A program made the translations under genes and the position numbers. The notes beneath the pieces are model-generated. The model ran no database searches, had not been told where the DNA came from, and saw only the letters and a program-made list of their open reading frames with translations. Below, one piece after another: positions 6,718-7,913 of a stretch of 7,913 bases of DNA (positions are counted from its first letter, which is position 1; each line of letters begins with the position of its first letter). The stretch covers positions 3,137 to 11,049 of the forward strand of contig DFBG01000176.1 of assembly GCA_002367305.1 (NCBI GenBank). The letters are read 5' to 3'. The DNA comes from Actinobacteria bacterium UBA3086 (GTDB lineage: Bacteria; Actinomycetota; Coriobacteriia; Anaerosomatales; UBA3086).

Positions 6718-7710
6718 ACGATCAAAGTCGGTATCAACGGGTTCGGTCGGATTGGCCGACTGGTGTTCCGTGCTTGCGAAGCTGATCCGGCGATCGAGGT
6801 CGTGGCGGTCAATGACCTGACCGACGCGAAGACGCTGGCGCACTTACTCAAGTATGACTCGGTGCACGGTCGTTTCGGCGATTCGGTGGAGGTCGTCGAT
6901 GGCGGTTTCACCATCGATGGTCGCTTTGTGAAGGTGCTTTCCGAGCGTGACCCGGGCTCGCTGCCTTGGGGAGAGCTGGGTGTTGAGACGGTGGTGGAGT
7001 CCACGGGATTCTTCACCGACGGCACCAAGGCTCAGGCTCACCGCGATGCGGGTGCCAAAAAGGTCATCATCTCTGCGCCCGCCAAGAATGAGGACATCAC
7101 CATAGTTATGGGTGTCAATGACGATGAGTACGATGCCGCTACCCACAACATCATCTCGAATGCCTCTTGCACCACGAACTGCCTTGCGCCGTTCACCAAG
7201 GTGCTCGTGGATAACTACGGTCTCAAGCGCGGTCTCATGACGACGATCCACGCGTATACGAACGACCAGCGCATCCTTGATCTTCCTCACAAGGATCTGC
7301 GTCGTTCGCGTGCTGCCGCAGCGAACATCATTCCCACCACCACCGGCGCCGCGAAGGCGATCGCTCTCGTGCTCCCGGAACTCAAGGGCAAGCTCGACGG
7401 TATGGCCATGCGCGTTCCTGTGCCGGACGGTTCCGTTGTCGATCTCGTTGCTGAGCTCGACCGCGACGTCACGATCGACGAGGTGAACGCCGCCATGAAG
7501 GCGGCGGCGGAAGGCCCCATGAAGGGAATTCTCAAGTACACCGAGGATCCCATCGTCTCCTCCGATATCGTGGGCGATCCGCATTCGTCCATCTACGATG
7601 CGAGCGCGACCATGGTCCACGGCAATATGGTCAAGTGCATCTCGTGGTACGACAACGAGTGGGGCTACTCGAACCGCGTGAAGGACCTGGTCAAGTTCGT
7701 CCAGGCGTAG
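6715..7710 (+). CDS. gap: Glyceraldehyde-3-phosphate dehydrogenase, type I, NAD-preferring
   Basis: This cytoplasmic glycolytic enzyme (331 residues, normal length) oxidises and phosphorylates glyceraldehyde-3-phosphate to 1,3-bisphosphoglycerate, the substrate consumed by the product of the next gene, pgk. The NAD-binding fingerprint GINGFGRIGR is at 6-15. NDLTD (33-37), with Asp34 after strand two, and the Leu190-Pro191 pair in RILDLPHKD both favour NAD over NADP. The catalytic motif SNASCTTNC (148-156) contains Cys152, and His179 (TTIHAYTNDQR) is the base. The C-terminal WYDNEWGYSNRV is also present. The start is TTG with a strong Shine-Dalgarno sequence. Codon use looks biased toward preferred codons (mostly AAG for Lys, few rare codons), as expected for an abundant enzyme. 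It lies 50 nt after whiA, with a hairpin in between and no convincing promoter. The gap-pgk order after whiA is conserved in Actinomycetota, usually followed by tpiA, which lies outside this window if present. Confidence 0.97.
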   Translation: MTIKVGINGFGRIGRLVFRACEADPAIEVVAVNDLTDAKTLAHLLKYDSVHGRFGDSVEVVDGGFTIDGRFVKVLSERDPGSLPWGELGVETVVESTGFFTDGTKAQAHRDAGAKKVIISAPAKNEDITIVMGVNDDEYDAATHNIISNASCTTNCLAPFTKVLVDNYGLKRGLMTTIHAYTNDQRILDLPHKDLRRSRAAAANIIPTTTGAAKAIALVLPELKGKLDGMAMRVPVPDGSVVDLVAELDRDVTIDEVNAAMKAAAEGPMKGILKYTEDPIVSSDIVGDPHSSIYDASATMVHGNMVKCISWYDNEWGYSNRVKDLVKFVQA

Positions 7711-7736
7711 GCGTCACAGAATTGATGAGTGACGGG

Positions 7737-7771
7737 GGGGGCGGGCAGGCGCGGATGCGCTGCCCGCTCCC
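7737..7771 (+). terminator. Strong GC-rich hairpin between gap and pgk (attenuator-like or mRNA-stability element)
   Basis: GCGGGCA (7741-7747) pairs with TGCCCGC (7761-7767). Inside it GCGC (7749-7752) pairs with GCGC (7757-7760) around a GGAT loop, with a single bulged G at 7748. Outside it GGGG (7737-7740) can pair with TCCC (7768-7771), including one G-U. In total there are about 15 pairs. The following bases GCGATTACGTTTCG contain only a short T run, so full termination is doubtful. Between two glycolytic genes, partial termination or protection of the gap message from 3' decay is more likely. Confidence 0.55.
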
Positions 7772-7797
7772 GCGATTACGTTTCGAGGAGGATGTGA

Positions 7798-7913
7798 ATG
7801 TTCGTCAAGCAGACTGTGCGTGACGTTGATGTAAACGGTAAGCGTGTTCTGGTGCGTGTCGATTTCAACGTTCCGCTCTCGGATGGTTCCGTCGCCGACG
7901 ACACTCGAGTCCG
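7798..7913 (+). CDS. pgk: Phosphoglycerate kinase, N-terminal part (3' end outside window)
   Basis: This glycolytic enzyme transfers phosphate from 1,3-bisphosphoglycerate to ADP, the step directly after GAPDH. Only 38 complete codons are present and the frame is open to the window edge. The sequence KRVLVRVDFNVPL (residues 15-27) is the diagnostic N-terminal motif, with Asp22 and Asn24 in the 3-phosphoglycerate site. DDTRV just before the edge corresponds to the family's DDTRIR stretch, whose final Arg contacts substrate. The ATG at 7798 has a perfect AGGAGG at 7786-7791 with 6 nt spacing. The gene lies 87 nt after gap, with a strong hairpin in the gap and no clear promoter of its own. Confidence 0.95.
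   Translation, partial: MFVKQTVRDVDVNGKRVLVRVDFNVPLSDGSVADDTRV

Noticed and set aside
6844..7620. Long minus-strand ORF (258 codons) opposite gap
   Set aside because: It lies wholly antisense to a clear GAPDH gene, has Arg/His-rich composition typical of shadow frames in GC-rich DNA, and matches no family I recognise.
7792..7797. ATG-TGA start-stop minimal ORF directly before pgk
   Set aside because: The ATG abuts the Shine-Dalgarno sequence with no spacing, so initiation there is unlikely; ATG 7798 has proper spacing.

Overview
The window reads as a compact, entirely plus-strand bacterial chromosomal segment. It holds the end of uvrC, a very large polytopic membrane protein, a small holin-like membrane protein, then rapZ, yvcK, whiA, gap and the beginning of pgk. 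The order uvrC-rapZ-yvcK-whiA-gap-pgk is the conserved arrangement of Actinomycetota (Streptomyces keeps the same order with a few extra genes). DNA is GC-rich but third codon positions are less extreme than in Streptomyces, and GTG and TTG starts are used. I infer an actinobacterium of moderate-to-high GC, possibly a Coriobacteriia-like lineage; this taxonomic guess rests on synteny and composition only.

Bases 1-3332: the 3' end of uvrC (nucleotide excision repair) overlaps by one base with a 995-residue membrane protein of about 30 predicted membrane segments. The latter has a short soluble N-terminal domain and a Pro/Gln-rich linker. It resembles the DUF2157/SCO7613-type membrane proteins of unknown function and is the least understood gene here. 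Bases 3333-3417 form the only sizeable gap in the first half. It has a TATACT -10-like hexamer, a small palindrome over the predicted start of transcription, and a 30-codon ORF that overlaps both neighbouring genes.

Bases 3418-6664: a tight probable operon of a four-helix holin_4_2/YvlD-like protein, rapZ (nucleotide-binding regulator), yvcK (gluconeogenesis/cell-envelope factor) and whiA (LAGLIDADG-like plus helix-turn-helix regulator). Spacings are 16 nt, a 4-nt overlap and 4 nt. RapZ and YvcK are linked in other bacteria to amino-sugar and UDP-sugar flux into peptidoglycan, and WhiA to cell division and sporulation, so the block plausibly links envelope precursor status with growth.

Bases 6665-7913: central glycolysis, gap then pgk. 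Each is preceded by a strong Shine-Dalgarno sequence and a strong RNA hairpin (over the whiA stop codon, and between gap and pgk). Neither hairpin has a convincing U-tract, so they may tune transcript stability or give partial termination instead of ending the operon.

There is no tRNA, rRNA, CRISPR array, insertion sequence or phage module, and no gene-free stretch over 300 bases. I found no clear new defence or mobile system; most of the window is conserved housekeeping DNA. The main unknowns are the giant membrane protein, the bridging micro-ORF and the two hairpins.
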